From positions 1-45,769 of the IMG/VR virus record IMGVR_UViG_3300035670_000383: 45,769 bases of DNA. The stretch is one strand, 5' to 3'. A program made the position numbers and the translations under genes. The stretch comes from a virus. The notes below the pieces were generated by a model that saw only the letters and a list, made by a program, of their open reading frames with translations, ran no database searches and had not been told where the DNA came from. Positions within the stretch are counted from its first letter, which is position 1; each line of letters begins with the position of its first letter. Positions 29,656 through 37,176 of the stretch are shown here, one piece after another.

Positions 29656-30096
29656 TCACTCAGCGACGGGCTCAGCCTCAGTCTCGGGCTCAGGCATGGG
29701 CTCGGGCTCAGGCTCAGGCTCGGGCATGGGGTCGCCCACAATCGGCTCCTCCTCCTCCTCATCAGGGGTCGGCAGCACCTCCTGGATCAGACCGAACAGC
29801 CGGTCCTCCTCGGCGCCATCCGCTTCGATCTCGGCCTGAGCGACGGCCAGGGCCGCTTCGGCAGTCATGCGGGCATCAACGGCGGCAGCGATGGCTTCTT
29901 TGTCGGCATCATCGTCCGACCGAAGCAGCTCGTTCTCCGCCTTGAGAGAGCGGGTGTAATCAATCAGGGCCTCAACGGCCTTCTCAAAGGTTGCCATGGT
30001 GAAATCTTGTTGGGCGTAAAGGGCGGTTTCGATGCGGTCGGTGCGTTCCAGCAGCTCCTGTAGGGCTGCCTCGACACCGACGAAGAACTGGGCCAT
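29656..30096 (-). CDS. Acidic coiled-coil protein with Pro-Glu repeat tail
   Basis: 146 aa from the ATG at 30096 (MAQFFVGVEAALQELLERTD). Residues 1-105 are helical (ALIDYTRSLKAENELLRSDD); the last ~40 residues are a low-complexity PEPEPEPEPMPEPETEAEP tail encoded by repetitive ctcgggctcagg DNA. Highly acidic, with possible roles as a DNA mimic or structural spacer, unproven. Its stop lies just before the terminator. Confidence 0.6.
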   Translation of the reverse strand: MAQFFVGVEAALQELLERTDRIETALYAQQDFTMATFEKAVEALIDYTRSLKAENELLRSDDDADKEAIAAAVDARMTAEAALAVAQAEIEADGAEEDRLFGLIQEVLPTPDEEEEEPIVGDPMPEPEPEPEPMPEPETEAEPVAE

Positions 30097-30123
30097 GGGC
30101 CAGGTGCAGAGCACCGGAGCAGA

Positions 30124-30459
30124 CTACCACTGGGGTAGGGCAGACCCCAATGATCGGATCCGCCCCCAACGAACGCTGCGCTGGCATCCTTTGCTAGACG
30201 GATCGGCATAACTCATCAGCACCCACTGCGACTCAGGGCCGGAAGGGATGGCAGCGCTGGGGGTGGGCGAAACCCGCCAGTTCGGCAGTATCCACGGGCA
30301 GTAGTCCGGGTGAACGACCATTTGATGGCCGTCGTCAACAGGCTCCAGCAGGTGCCAGCCTGAGCACCAGGACCGATCAGCGGTCATCCATACGGACAGC
30401 GGCCCGCGGCCTTTCTTAGCCTCTGGGATCTTGGGCGATGCGGGGAGGAATGTGCCCAT
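30124..30459 (-). CDS. Hypothetical protein, 111 aa
   Basis: MGTFLPASPKIPEAKKGRGP, then SWCSGWHLLEPVDDGHQMVV and HPDYCPWILPNWRVSPTPSA. Trp- and Pro-rich, no known domain. Start at 30459, four bases after the stop of the gene upstream. Part of the small-gene block between terminase and portal. Confidence 0.55.
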   Translation of the reverse strand: MGTFLPASPKIPEAKKGRGPLSVWMTADRSWCSGWHLLEPVDDGHQMVVHPDYCPWILPNWRVSPTPSAAIPSGPESQWVLMSYADPSSKGCQRSVRWGRIRSLGSALPQW

Positions 30460-30463
30460 CGGC

Positions 30464-30691
30464 CTAGCCTGCGTTGAACGATGCGCACACGACACCAGCT
30501 TCCACGCTGGGGTCAGCAGAGCCTAGGAACTTGACTTCCACCTTGTCGACAGGCGCCCACATGGATTCCCATCCATCAGGGCCTTCAGGATGAATTAAGC
30601 GGGCATCCTGTTCGCTTTCGGCGCAAACAACAGCCGCGTCAAACGTGTCGTAGTCCTGGTTGACGACTTGAGAGATCAGGTAGAGGTTCAT
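30464..30691 (-). CDS. Conserved small phage protein, 75 aa
   Basis: MNLYLISQVVNQDYDTFDAA, VVCAESEQDARLIHPEGP and a beta-rich end. The order LYLISQ..N.DYDT.D.AVV...E..AR..HP is one I recognise from many phages as a short conserved protein of unknown function. Overlaps the gene upstream by ATGA. Confidence 0.65.
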   Translation of the reverse strand: MNLYLISQVVNQDYDTFDAAVVCAESEQDARLIHPEGPDGWESMWAPVDKVEVKFLGSADPSVEAGVVCASFNAG

Positions 30692-30900
30692 GGCTCCTGG
30701 GCAAGGTGCTCAGCCATGCTATCGGAAGACAGCCGCACCATCAGCACGTACTCATGGCGCTTAGGCGTGGCGTTTGGCCTGCCTTTCCCTCTGGCTTCCT
30801 CCACCTGCCAGCGGCCTGTCTTGATGGCGTCAATAGTCTCCTGTAGTCGCTGGATAACCGCTTCGTTGCGGTCCTGCGGATCCAAGGGGTCGCCTTCCAT
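30688..30900 (-). CDS. Small hypothetical protein, 70 aa
   Basis: MEGDPLDPQDRNEAVIQRLQ, then ETIDAIKTGRWQVEEARGKG and HEYVLMVRLSSDSMAEHLAQ. Helical, charged. Coupled to the conserved small gene by ATGA. Function unknown. Confidence 0.55.
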   Translation of the reverse strand: MEGDPLDPQDRNEAVIQRLQETIDAIKTGRWQVEEARGKGRPNATPKRHEYVLMVRLSSDSMAEHLAQEP

Positions 30901-30912
30901 GGCTGGGGGTGG

Positions 30913-31104
30913 TTAAAGAGCTTTCAGGTCACGCATGTCAGGAGCCCATTTCCAGTCGGTCATGCCGCCTGTATCAACCAAGACGTTTTTTCCTGCAACT
31001 TCTAAGACAGTGGCCTTTCGCACGATGCCGCCCCTTGCGGGGCACCATGATTCTGTCCATGTGATTTGCTTGCCGACCAATGCACGCAGTTCTGCTGCTC
31101 TCAT
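30913..31104 (-). CDS. Small hypothetical protein, 63 aa (SH3-like?)
   Basis: MRAAELRALVGKQITWTESW, then GGIVRKATVLEVAGKNVLVD and a short acidic end. The alternating hydrophobic pattern suggests a small beta barrel. A TACTAGGAT-like element in the 30-base gap to the terminase stop could be a local promoter. The gene at 32886 begins similarly and may be related in fold. Confidence 0.6.
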   Translation of the reverse strand: MRAAELRALVGKQITWTESWCPARGGIVRKATVLEVAGKNVLVDTGGMTDWKWAPDMRDLKAL

Positions 31105-31134
31105 GGCTGGGGGTGGTGACGGTGCCCCGCCATC

Positions 31135-32496
31135 CTAGTACAGCCTGACCGATCGCACCGGCCCCGCCAGCGGCTTGCCGGCCGCGAAGATCCGGTGCAG
31201 CGGGTAGCTCCATGCGTCCGTCCGGTGGTCGTTCCCGTTTTTCTTGTCTGGGTCTCCTTTTTCGTCGTAGCAGTGCCGCTCTAGGTCTTGGATCAGCCCC
31301 ACGCAGCGGGGGTCAATCACTACGTTGATTTCATCCTTTGCGTTCTGCAGCCTGCTGTTCGCCACCTTAATGCGGTCTTTTACGTCTGGGTTAGCTCTCC
31401 CGGAATAGTTGCCTATGTCGAACTCTGCCATGATGTTGATGTCGCTTTTCGTGCTATTGGTGGTGCCCCTGATGCCGCTGGCGTCTGGGTAGCCGTGGAT
31501 TGTGGCGTAAGGGTATCGACGCCGGACCTCCTTGCATAGCCGCTCGGTGTCGTGCTCCTTGATCTCGTCAATCACGGCCATCATGCTGCCCCGCTTGACC
31601 TGCACGATCCCGTTGGTGTTGCCGATGTTGAAATCGCAGCCCAGGATCAGCGTCTCGCCGTCGTCGGGGTCGAACTCAACGGGCCGGACGTGGCGGGCGC
31701 GGTCGAACTTATACCAGACGCTGCCGGTGAGGAGGTTTTGGTAGATCCCCTCACGGTAGGCGCGCAACTCCTCGGCAGTGTAGTTCCGCTCCATCTGCTC
31801 GAAGTAGTCCGGCGGAAGGTGCGGGTTGTCGTCGCTGCGCATCCTGATGAGCTTCCGGCCGGGGATGGACTGGGCTTCATCGCTGCCGAACATCTGGTAG
31901 TGGAAGCCGAAGCCCTCGGGCGTGGAGGTCATGATCTTCTGCCTGACCTGCCCTGCCCTGATCCGGCCAAGGATCTTCTTGTAAGCCTTGAAGGCCTCGC
32001 TGGTCTTGACGGTGTCCACCTCATCCCCGATAGCCCAGGCCCAGTCCATGCCGACGATGCGGCGGTAGTTCTCGAAGCTGCGGGCGACGACCACGGAGGT
32101 GACACCACCGGGGAGGTGCAGGGTGTGCTGCGGGGTGTTGCGACCCCGGTAGAAGTCGTAAGGGATGGCGAGGCGGTCTAGCACCTCCTCGAACTTGGGC
32201 AGCCAGATTTCATCCACCATGCTGTTAGTGGGCTCCAGGACGCCACCGACACAGCCGGGGTTCAGGATGGAGAGCTTGATGGCCTTGTAGGCGTCGGCGG
32301 TTGTTTTTCCCGACCCATACCCTGCGACCACGCCGATCTCATCGGAGTCGTCGTCGTCGAACATCTCAAGCTGGCCGCCGTGGAGATGGGAGCGCATCTT
32401 GGCCAGCAGCTCCTCGCGGGTGCCTTGGTAGCGGTTGCCGCCTTCCTGCCCTGGCTTGGCGAGGATTGAGCGACCACGCGAACGGAGGATGCCCAT
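31135..32496 (-). CDS. terL: Terminase large subunit
   Basis: 453 aa. The ATPase motor has Walker A GYGSGKT (residues 59-65) and Walker B-like WAIGDEVD (~154-161), with the coupling region KIMTSTPEGFGF (~185). The nuclease domain begins with LILGCDFNIG (~285-294), the first catalytic Asp. Cuts and packages concatemeric DNA into the prohead. Overlaps the small subunit by one base context (stop/start). Length is normal for the family. Confidence 0.9.
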   Translation of the reverse strand: MGILRSRGRSILAKPGQEGGNRYQGTREELLAKMRSHLHGGQLEMFDDDDSDEIGVVAGYGSGKTTADAYKAIKLSILNPGCVGGVLEPTNSMVDEIWLPKFEEVLDRLAIPYDFYRGRNTPQHTLHLPGGVTSVVVARSFENYRRIVGMDWAWAIGDEVDTVKTSEAFKAYKKILGRIRAGQVRQKIMTSTPEGFGFHYQMFGSDEAQSIPGRKLIRMRSDDNPHLPPDYFEQMERNYTAEELRAYREGIYQNLLTGSVWYKFDRARHVRPVEFDPDDGETLILGCDFNIGNTNGIVQVKRGSMMAVIDEIKEHDTERLCKEVRRRYPYATIHGYPDASGIRGTTNSTKSDINIMAEFDIGNYSGRANPDVKDRIKVANSRLQNAKDEINVVIDPRCVGLIQDLERHCYDEKGDPDKKNGNDHRTDAWSYPLHRIFAAGKPLAGPVRSVRLY

Positions 32497-32828
32497 TAGG
32501 TGCTGGTCAGTCCAGCTAGGGCCGTCATGCGGTCAAGGATGGCGCGAGCGTTCTGGATCTGGTGCGGCTCCTTAGTGTTGTCCATCGCGTGCCGGTAGAG
32601 CTCGGTGTAGGCGTGGAAAACGAGGGCACTCATGTCTTCGTCTTTTTCGTCCCATGATTTTCGGAGGCGGGCGCGTGCGACCTGAAAATATTTGCGCGTC
32701 TGTGGGAGCGAGAGCCCCCACTTGGCGCTCATTTTTCTAATCAGCTTCGGCATGTCCCGCTTTTGCCCTATTGCTAGCGCTGCCATGGCCTCTTCAACGC
32801 GAGAGTCAACTACGTCTCGGGCGGCCAT
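32496..32828 (-). CDS. terS: Terminase small subunit-like protein
   Basis: 110 aa. The helical N-terminus includes an HTH-like LIRKMSAKWGLSLPQTRKYF, then RLRKSWDEKDEDMSALVFHA, and a C-terminal helix DRMTALAGLTST. Directly upstream of and overlapping terL. Probably recognises the packaging site. Confidence 0.75.
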   Translation of the reverse strand: MAARDVVDSRVEEAMAALAIGQKRDMPKLIRKMSAKWGLSLPQTRKYFQVARARLRKSWDEKDEDMSALVFHAYTELYRHAMDNTKEPHQIQNARAILDRMTALAGLTST

Positions 32829-32885
32829 TCGCTCATTATCACGGCAGTGTTATAGGCGGATGCTAGCGCATGTTGCGGGCGCGGG

Positions 32886-33155
32886 TCATGGCTGCTCCAC
32901 GCTGATCGGTGCGCCCTTGTCGCCCAGCGGTAGCCAGGCGGAGCCGTGGGAAAACTCAGGGCACCACCACTGCCAGCCGGCATCGCCAATATCCGCACTG
33001 TTGGCGCAAAGGGTGATCTTTGCGATAGAGCCATCTTCGGCAGTGATTGTCAGTTCACACCATGGCCCCCAGGGGTTTTCGGCTGTGATGGTTCCGGTTC
33101 GACCGTCTTGGTTTCGGACGGTCTTACCTAGCCAACCGTATCTAGATGTTTTCAT
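32886..33155 (-). CDS. Small hypothetical protein, 89 aa
   Basis: MKTSRYGWLGKTVRNQDGRT, then GTITAENPWGPWCELTITAE. The pattern suggests a small beta barrel similar in style to the protein at 30913. First leftward gene after the divergent gap with the lysis genes, so its promoter is probably the one feeding terminase. Confidence 0.6.
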   Translation of the reverse strand: MKTSRYGWLGKTVRNQDGRTGTITAENPWGPWCELTITAEDGSIAKITLCANSADIGDAGWQWWCPEFSHGSAWLPLGDKGAPISVEQP

Positions 33156-33180
33156 GGCTTAGGTGGGATGGTGCTTGCCC

Positions 33181-33211
33181 ATAGTACAGCAGGAAGTGGC
33201 GGCAAGCTAGG
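33181..33211. promoter_or_regulatory. Divergent control region: TACTAT box and GGCAAGCTAGG motif
   Basis: On the minus strand TACTAT (complement of 33181-33186) matches the -10 boxes at 38792 and 42783 and lies 25 bases before the ATG at 33155, but it lacks a good -35. GGCAAGCTAGG (33201-33211) is on the plus strand, 18 bases before the rightward lysis gene. Confidence 0.5.
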
Positions 33212-33229
33212 GGGACCGCCGTTCATGTG

Positions 33230-33439
33230 ATGCGACAGTTTGCCGCTTACATCCTGATCACGGTAGGGGTGTTCGCCGTGTGGCGGGCATCGCTCGACAC
33301 GGCGGCCTATGTGGGGTGCGTGAGGACATCGGGGTTTGCCCGGTGCGCGGAGCAGGCGCGGGCAGCGGAGGAGACAGTAGGGGGGCTGATTACGCTGGGG
33401 TTGGGTCTGCTGTATCAAAACCAGAAGGAGGAGCGATGA
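33230..33439 (+). CDS. Holin-like membrane protein
   Basis: 69 aa. Hydrophobic segment FAAYILITVGVFAVWRAS near the start and a second, VGGLITLGLGLLYQN, near the end, with a charged tail. It directly precedes and overlaps the lysin gene (ATGA). Two short membrane segments and this position suit a small holin. ATG at 33230 preferred; GTG at 33227 also possible. Confidence 0.6.
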   Translation: MRQFAAYILITVGVFAVWRASLDTAAYVGCVRTSGFARCAEQARAAEETVGGLITLGLGLLYQNQKEER

Positions 33440-34575
33440 CGTTTGCATCAGTGCGGGCTGCGGCGGAGCATGTGGCGCGGGTGGGGCGGATCACGCCGCA
33501 TCAGCTGGCGGCACTGACGGCACTGGATGAGGGGCTGTCGGATGAGCAGCGGGCGCGGTTTACGGAGTTGTGGCGAGCGGAGGGCAGCCCAGCGGGGCCT
33601 GTGCCGGATGCGGGGTGGATTGTGCCGGCACGAAAGATCGTGAAGGAGTTCGAGGGCTGCAGGCTGCAGGCGTATCGGTGCCCGGCTGGGGTGTGGACAA
33701 TCGGCTGGGGCTCGACCACCATCGGCGGAAAGGCGGTGCGGGAGGGACAGCGGATCACGCAAGCGGAGGCGGATGCCCGGCTTGATGCTGATCTGCAGCG
33801 GTTCTACGACGCGCTGGTACGGGCGATCCCGGCGGTCAGTGGATGGCCTGGGAACAGGGCGGCGGCACTGGTGAGCTGGACCTACAACGTGGGCGTTGGG
33901 GCGATGGAGCGCAGCACGCTACGGCGAAGGCTGCTGGCGGGTGAAGCACCGGCAACGGTGATCAGTGAGGAGTTGCCGAGGTGGATTGACAAGGGGTTGC
34001 CGTCTGAGCCGGGCTTGACCCGCAGGCGGGCAGCAGAGGTCGCGCTGTTCGTGGGGCAGGAGATCCAGCAGGGCGTGAAAATGCCGAATCACCTGAGGCT
34101 GACGCGGACAGGTGATGTGGACCGGAGGGGGCTGGAGCTGCTGCGGTTGGAGTTTGTGGTGGACCGCATCCCGATGGAGCAGCTGCTGGTGGTGAGCGGT
34201 GCGCCGGGTCGGCAGGGATTCAGGCGGGGGCAGGACAGCAAGGCTGGGAGCCTGGAGCCGCTGCCAGAGGGGCGGTATCGGGTGGGAGGTATTGAGTGGA
34301 AGGGCGGGAAGGACGTGTACGCAGGGAGCTGGGGGGCAGGGCTGGGGCCGGTGTGGGTGGGGATCGAGTATGAGGCGCCGGGGACCACGGCACGATCCGC
34401 GTTGGGGATCCACCTGGATGAAAACCAGGGGAGCAGCCCGGGGACAGCAGGGTGCGTGGGGATTCGGAGCATGGATGAGTTGAAACGGTTGGTTTCGCTA
34501 CTGCGGAAACACGATCCGAAGCTACTGTTCGTGGACTGGAAGCTGGGTACGTGCCCGCCCGTGAAGCCGCTGTGA
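33436..34575 (+). CDS. Two-domain lysin: muramidase plus LD-transpeptidase-like domain
   Basis: 379 aa, preceded by a clear AAGGAGGAG ribosome site. Residues ~60-205 are a T4-type lysozyme (GH24): EFEGCRLQAYRCPAGVWTIG with catalytic Glu73 and Thr88, and NRAAALVSWTYNVG. Residues ~218-370 carry SALGIHLDEN (His326) and SPGTAGCVGIRS (Cys340), matching the His-x14-Gly-Cys spacing of YkuD/Tlde1-type domains. It would cut glycan and possibly act on the peptide stem. The fusion is unusual for a phage lysin. Enzyme activity of the second domain is inferred. Confidence 0.8.
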   Translation: MTFASVRAAAEHVARVGRITPHQLAALTALDEGLSDEQRARFTELWRAEGSPAGPVPDAGWIVPARKIVKEFEGCRLQAYRCPAGVWTIGWGSTTIGGKAVREGQRITQAEADARLDADLQRFYDALVRAIPAVSGWPGNRAAALVSWTYNVGVGAMERSTLRRRLLAGEAPATVISEELPRWIDKGLPSEPGLTRRRAAEVALFVGQEIQQGVKMPNHLRLTRTGDVDRRGLELLRLEFVVDRIPMEQLLVVSGAPGRQGFRRGQDSKAGSLEPLPEGRYRVGGIEWKGGKDVYAGSWGAGLGPVWVGIEYEAPGTTARSALGIHLDENQGSSPGTAGCVGIRSMDELKRLVSLLRKHDPKLLFVDWKLGTCPPVKPL

Positions 34576-34787
34576 TGGAACTGAGCACGTCGCAACAGTT
34601 TGAGCAAGAGCGGCTGTCGCGGCTGATCGATCAGACAGCGGATGTAGGGCAGCTGCGGACGATGGCGAAGATGCTGCTGGAGGCGTGGATGGTGCAGAAG
34701 GCGGCATCGCTGTGGGCGATGAGGGAGAGTTTGCCGAAGGCGCGGGCAACGGCGACGGTGGCACCGTGGGACGATCCGCTGGCATGA
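34575..34787 (+). CDS. NblA-like small helical protein
   Basis: 70 aa: MELSTSQQFEQERLSRLIDQ, then QLRTMAKMLLEAWMVQKAAS. The order L-S-x-x-Q-Q-F-E, a helix, L, and a second helix resembles the cyanobacterial phycobilisome-degradation protein NblA/Ycf18 and related short proteins. Some freshwater cyanophages carry nblA. Overlaps the lysin stop (TGATG). If correct, it would speed antenna breakdown during infection. It could instead be an unrelated helical hairpin. Confidence 0.4.
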   Translation: MELSTSQQFEQERLSRLIDQTADVGQLRTMAKMLLEAWMVQKAASLWAMRESLPKARATATVAPWDDPLA

Positions 34788-34918
34788 ACCGAGAGGAGGT
34801 GCGGGATCTGGTGAACGGTGCGATCCGGGAGCACGAGATCCGGGTTGCGTTGTGGTCGGGGCTGCTGGGTGCGGCTTTGATGGCGGGGACGTGGCACGCC
34901 ATTTGGATGTGCCGGTAG
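34784..34918 (+). CDS. Single-span membrane protein, 44 aa
   Basis: MNREEVRDLVNGAIREHEIR, then VALWSGLLGAALMAGTWHAI and WMCR. A charged N-terminal helix and one C-terminal membrane span. ATGA overlap with the gene before. It could assist the holin or be a small spanin-like component. Confidence 0.55.
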   Translation: MNREEVRDLVNGAIREHEIRVALWSGLLGAALMAGTWHAIWMCR

Positions 34919-34944
34919 GCTGAGCGTCGATAACGTCTGAACCG

Positions 34945-35274
34945 TTGACTGCTTCTACTCCTGCGCTGCTTTACCACTACCGGGCCAGATTGGTGCGGGT
35001 AGTGGATGGTGACACGATTGATGTGATGCTGGATATGGGGTTTCAGACGCACTGCCGGCAGCGGCTGCGGCTGCTGAGGGTGGATACGCCTGAGCGTGGG
35101 AAGGCTGGGTTTGCCGAGGCGTCAGAGGAGACAGCAAAGCTGCTGCAGGGGGAGATTACGGTTCATACGGTGAAGAAGGACTCGTTTGGGCGGTGGCTGG
35201 CGGAAGTGTATGTCGATGGAGTGCACGTGAATGAGGATCTAAGGGCAAGGGGCTGGGGGGTGCCGGTAGACTGA
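34945..35274 (+). CDS. Staphylococcal-nuclease-like (thermonuclease) protein
   Basis: 109 aa with a TTG start. VRVVDGDTIDVMLDMGFQTH, RLLRVDTPERGKAGF and EVYVDGVHVNEDLRARGWG match the SNase fold: the DGDT and RxxxxDTPE motifs carry metal and catalytic residues. Short compared with secreted SNases and without a signal peptide. In phages these proteins may degrade host DNA or process ends. The upstream gap (34919-34944) shows no Shine-Dalgarno. Confidence 0.75.
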   Translation: MTASTPALLYHYRARLVRVVDGDTIDVMLDMGFQTHCRQRLRLLRVDTPERGKAGFAEASEETAKLLQGEITVHTVKKDSFGRWLAEVYVDGVHVNEDLRARGWGVPVD

Positions 35275-35284
35275 GGGCAGTAAC

Positions 35285-35320
35285 ACCCCCGTGCCCGCCG
35301 GGCCGACCCAGAGCGGGGGT
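35285..35320. terminator. Bidirectional hairpin between converging operons
   Basis: ACCCCCG (35285-35291) pairs with CGGGGGT (35314-35320), with an inner GCCCG/GGGC stem. No T-run, but it lies exactly between the convergent nuclease gene and the end of the leftward early operon. Confidence 0.5.
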
Positions 35321-35430
35321 CACTCATTCGCCAGGGCCTCGGCAGTGGTGCCCAGCAGGTCAGCAGCAGCACCCAGCAGGGCATCCTTAACGGCCTGGAA
35401 CTGCTCCCGGCTCATGCTGCGGTAGCTCAT
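35320..35430 (-). CDS. Small helical protein, 36 aa
   Basis: MSYRSMSREQFQAVKDALLG, then AAADLLGTTAEALANE. A single amphipathic helix. Last gene of the leftward early operon; its stop touches the hairpin. Function unknown. Confidence 0.45.
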   Translation of the reverse strand: MSYRSMSREQFQAVKDALLGAAADLLGTTAEALANE

Positions 35431-35442
35431 GCTCTGCGGGGT

Positions 35443-35832
35443 TTATAGCGTGATGGTGCCGCCCCTGACGTCTAGGATGCAGTAGCCGTGGGCAGCGGTG
35501 GCGAGCTGGCTCATGACGCTGGCGATATGACGGGCCTCGATCGGGGAGGCGGTCGTGATGACGCGGGCGTTGGAGTAGCCGCAGACAATCAGGAGATGTT
35601 TGCGGAAGGTGTCAGGGTTGGCGGCCCATGGTGCCTGCTGCAGGTGCTCAGGGAGCGATGCCCAGGCGGTGTCAAGCTCGTGGAAAATGTGACGGTGTGA
35701 GCGACCGGAGCGTGTGCGGGTGATGTCAAGCACCACCCGTTCATTCTGGGCAAGGGCTTGGCAGGCGGCGAGGGAGCTGGAGCCGTCAGGGGAGAAGATG
35801 CCGTCGTGCCAGCGGGCGCGAATCAGCGTCAT
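35443..35832 (-). CDS. DUF1367/NinX-like phage protein
   Basis: 129 aa from 35832 (MTLIRARWHDGIFSPDG). RTRSGRSHRHIFHELDTAWA and PEHLQQAPWAANPDTFRKHL, then LIVCGYSNARV, match a conserved phage protein family seen beside recombination or replication genes (GRSxxHxxxxFxxLxxAWxxLPE). Biochemical role unknown. Overlaps the gene upstream by ATGA. Confidence 0.6.
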   Translation of the reverse strand: MTLIRARWHDGIFSPDGSSSLAACQALAQNERVVLDITRTRSGRSHRHIFHELDTAWASLPEHLQQAPWAANPDTFRKHLLIVCGYSNARVITTASPIEARHIASVMSQLATAAHGYCILDVRGGTITL

Positions 35833-35993
35833 CGCTGGCTGAGTCGAACGGCGGTGATGCGTGCGTTGGGGTGGAGCTGCAGGAACTGAGCGCGGGCACC
35901 GTATGCAGAGTGAGCGCGAACGGGATAGTCCTGGGTGCGGGATTCGTCGTGGCGGACGGTGACGATCCAATCGCGGTAGGTGGCGTCGATCAT
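35829..35993 (-). CDS. Small hypothetical protein, 54 aa
   Basis: MIDATYRDWIVTVRHDESRT, then QDYPVRAHSAYGARAQFLQL and HPNARITAVRLSQR. The beta-alpha-beta pattern (WIVTVRH...AYGARAQFLQLHP...ITAVR) resembles short phage proteins of that layout. ATGA overlaps on both sides. Function unknown. Confidence 0.6.
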   Translation of the reverse strand: MIDATYRDWIVTVRHDESRTQDYPVRAHSAYGARAQFLQLHPNARITAVRLSQR

Positions 35994-36373
35994 GGCGTCA
36001 CCTCCGGCACCGGCAGGGCGTGGTGGGGGAGCCAGCGTCGTTTCTCGCGCTTATCAAGGGACGAGAGCGGCCTTAGCACCCATCTGCCGGGCTCGGTGTC
36101 GTAATCGCCAGTGTCACCCAACGAATAATCGTACGTGGGCTCTTCAACCCATACTTCGCCATCGTCGTTTACATCCTCCGGGCCAGGTATTCCTTCGCTC
36201 ACCGGCACCGGCTTGATGGCGGGGCGGCCCCAGCGGGCGAGGACAGTTGCAACCAGCGGGCCGATGTCTTGAGCTGAAACGCCATGGTCACTACCCAGTT
36301 TTATCAATTCATCGCGTGTCGGCCCCTCCGGCTCGGGCTGGGGCAGGGCGGCGCGGTAATCGGGGGTGGTCAT
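35990..36373 (-). CDS. Hypothetical protein, 127 aa
   Basis: MTTPDYRAALPQPEPEGPTR, then LIKLGSDHGVSAQDIGPLVA and TVLARWGRPAIKPVPVSEGI. The N-terminus (DYRAALPQPEPEGPTRDEL) is a repeated style in cyanobacterial phage proteins; the HGVSAQDIGPL... segment could be a small HTH. The C-terminus is acidic, with Trp and Tyr. Coupled to both neighbours. Confidence 0.55.
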   Translation of the reverse strand: MTTPDYRAALPQPEPEGPTRDELIKLGSDHGVSAQDIGPLVATVLARWGRPAIKPVPVSEGIPGPEDVNDDGEVWVEEPTYDYSLGDTGDYDTEPGRWVLRPLSSLDKREKRRWLPHHALPVPEVTP

Positions 36374-36675
36374 TGCAGCTTCTGGGTGGTGGATTGAGCG
36401 GCCTTGATGCGGCGCCGCAGCCGTCGCGCCCAGGCCCAGGCTGCTCCCAGGCCCAGCAGGGGCAGGGGGGCAGGGACGGCGGGCAGCGGTGTCAAGGCCG
36501 TTGGCGGGGGCTCCGGGGCAGCCGGATCGGGGAGGGCGGGCGGGGCGGTGGAATCAACCAAGGCGCCAGGCTGGGCGATTGCCGCGAACCCCAGAGGGGC
36601 AGGCGGCGACGCGGGGGCGTGGCACTGCTGGGCCAGGAGCGCCAGAGCGGCCAGGAGCAGCAATCGGATGATCAT
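36370..36675 (-). CDS. Exported Pro-rich protein with PEP-CTERM-like tail
   Basis: 101 aa. Residues 1-20 are a signal peptide (MIIRLLLLAALALLAQQC). A Pro/Ala-rich middle follows. The C-terminus VPAPLPLLGLGAAWAWARRL plus RRRIK has the three parts of a cyanobacterial PEP-CTERM variant: P-x-P motif, hydrophobic span, Arg cluster. Exosortase-sorted proteins in picocyanobacteria have this kind of end. An outer-spanin (Rz1-like Pro-rich lipoprotein) is the main alternative because of the Cys after the signal. Confidence 0.5.
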   Translation of the reverse strand: MIIRLLLLAALALLAQQCHAPASPPAPLGFAAIAQPGALVDSTAPPALPDPAAPEPPPTALTPLPAVPAPLPLLGLGAAWAWARRLRRRIKAAQSTTQKLQ

Positions 36676-36941
36676 TACTGGGCCTCCACCGTCGGCCGGT
36701 CCTGCGTGAGCAGATGTAGCACGATCGGAGCGCCCACGAACACCACGGCACCCACGGCGGCAAACAACGCTACGGTCGCCCTGCGTCGGCGCGGCCGGGG
36801 GCACAACGTCCTGATTGTGGCGTCGATCTGATGGCGGGCCAGCAGCAGCTGATGCAAGGTGTCTGGCGAGTTCAGGTTCAGGTGCCGGCAGGCTCGGTTA
36901 AGAGCTGCCATGCACTGCCTACGTTGCTGGTGGTCATCCAT
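36675..36941 (-). CDS. Membrane protein with C-terminal span, 88 aa
   Basis: MDDHQQRRQCMAALNRACRH, a basic stretch RPRRRRATV, then the span ALFAAVGAVVFVGAPIVLHL. The cytoplasmic part is helical with Cys residues. It directly precedes the exported Pro-rich protein, so the pair may work together at the envelope. Overlaps neighbours. Confidence 0.55.
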   Translation of the reverse strand: MDDHQQRRQCMAALNRACRHLNLNSPDTLHQLLLARHQIDATIRTLCPRPRRRRATVALFAAVGAVVFVGAPIVLHLLTQDRPTVEAQ

Positions 36942-37176
36942 GGCTGATAACCTCCAGATCGATCACGTTTTCGACCGTGGGGCGAGGTTGGTGTTGCGTT
37001 GCGGGCGGGGTGATCGTGACCCCGAAGCCGTCCCGCAGGAGGGTTTCGGCGTGCATGAGGATATCTGCGATGTTGGCGCTGGGATGGTGCGATTGGCCGA
37101 GGGTGTCGCGTGGGCTGGTGGGCCAGTGCCAGGCAAGCGTGTAGCTGTTGGTCCGTTGGGTGGTGTTGCGTTTCAT
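36934..37176 (-). CDS. Hypothetical protein, 80 aa
   Basis: Start at 37176: MKRNTTQRTNSYTLAWHWPT, then PSANIADILMHAETLLRDGF and GVTITPP. An alpha/beta pattern with no known motif; the stop overlaps the next gene by 8 bases (ATGGATGA). Confidence 0.5.
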   Translation of the reverse strand: MKRNTTQRTNSYTLAWHWPTSPRDTLGQSHHPSANIADILMHAETLLRDGFGVTITPPATQHQPRPTVENVIDLEVISHG

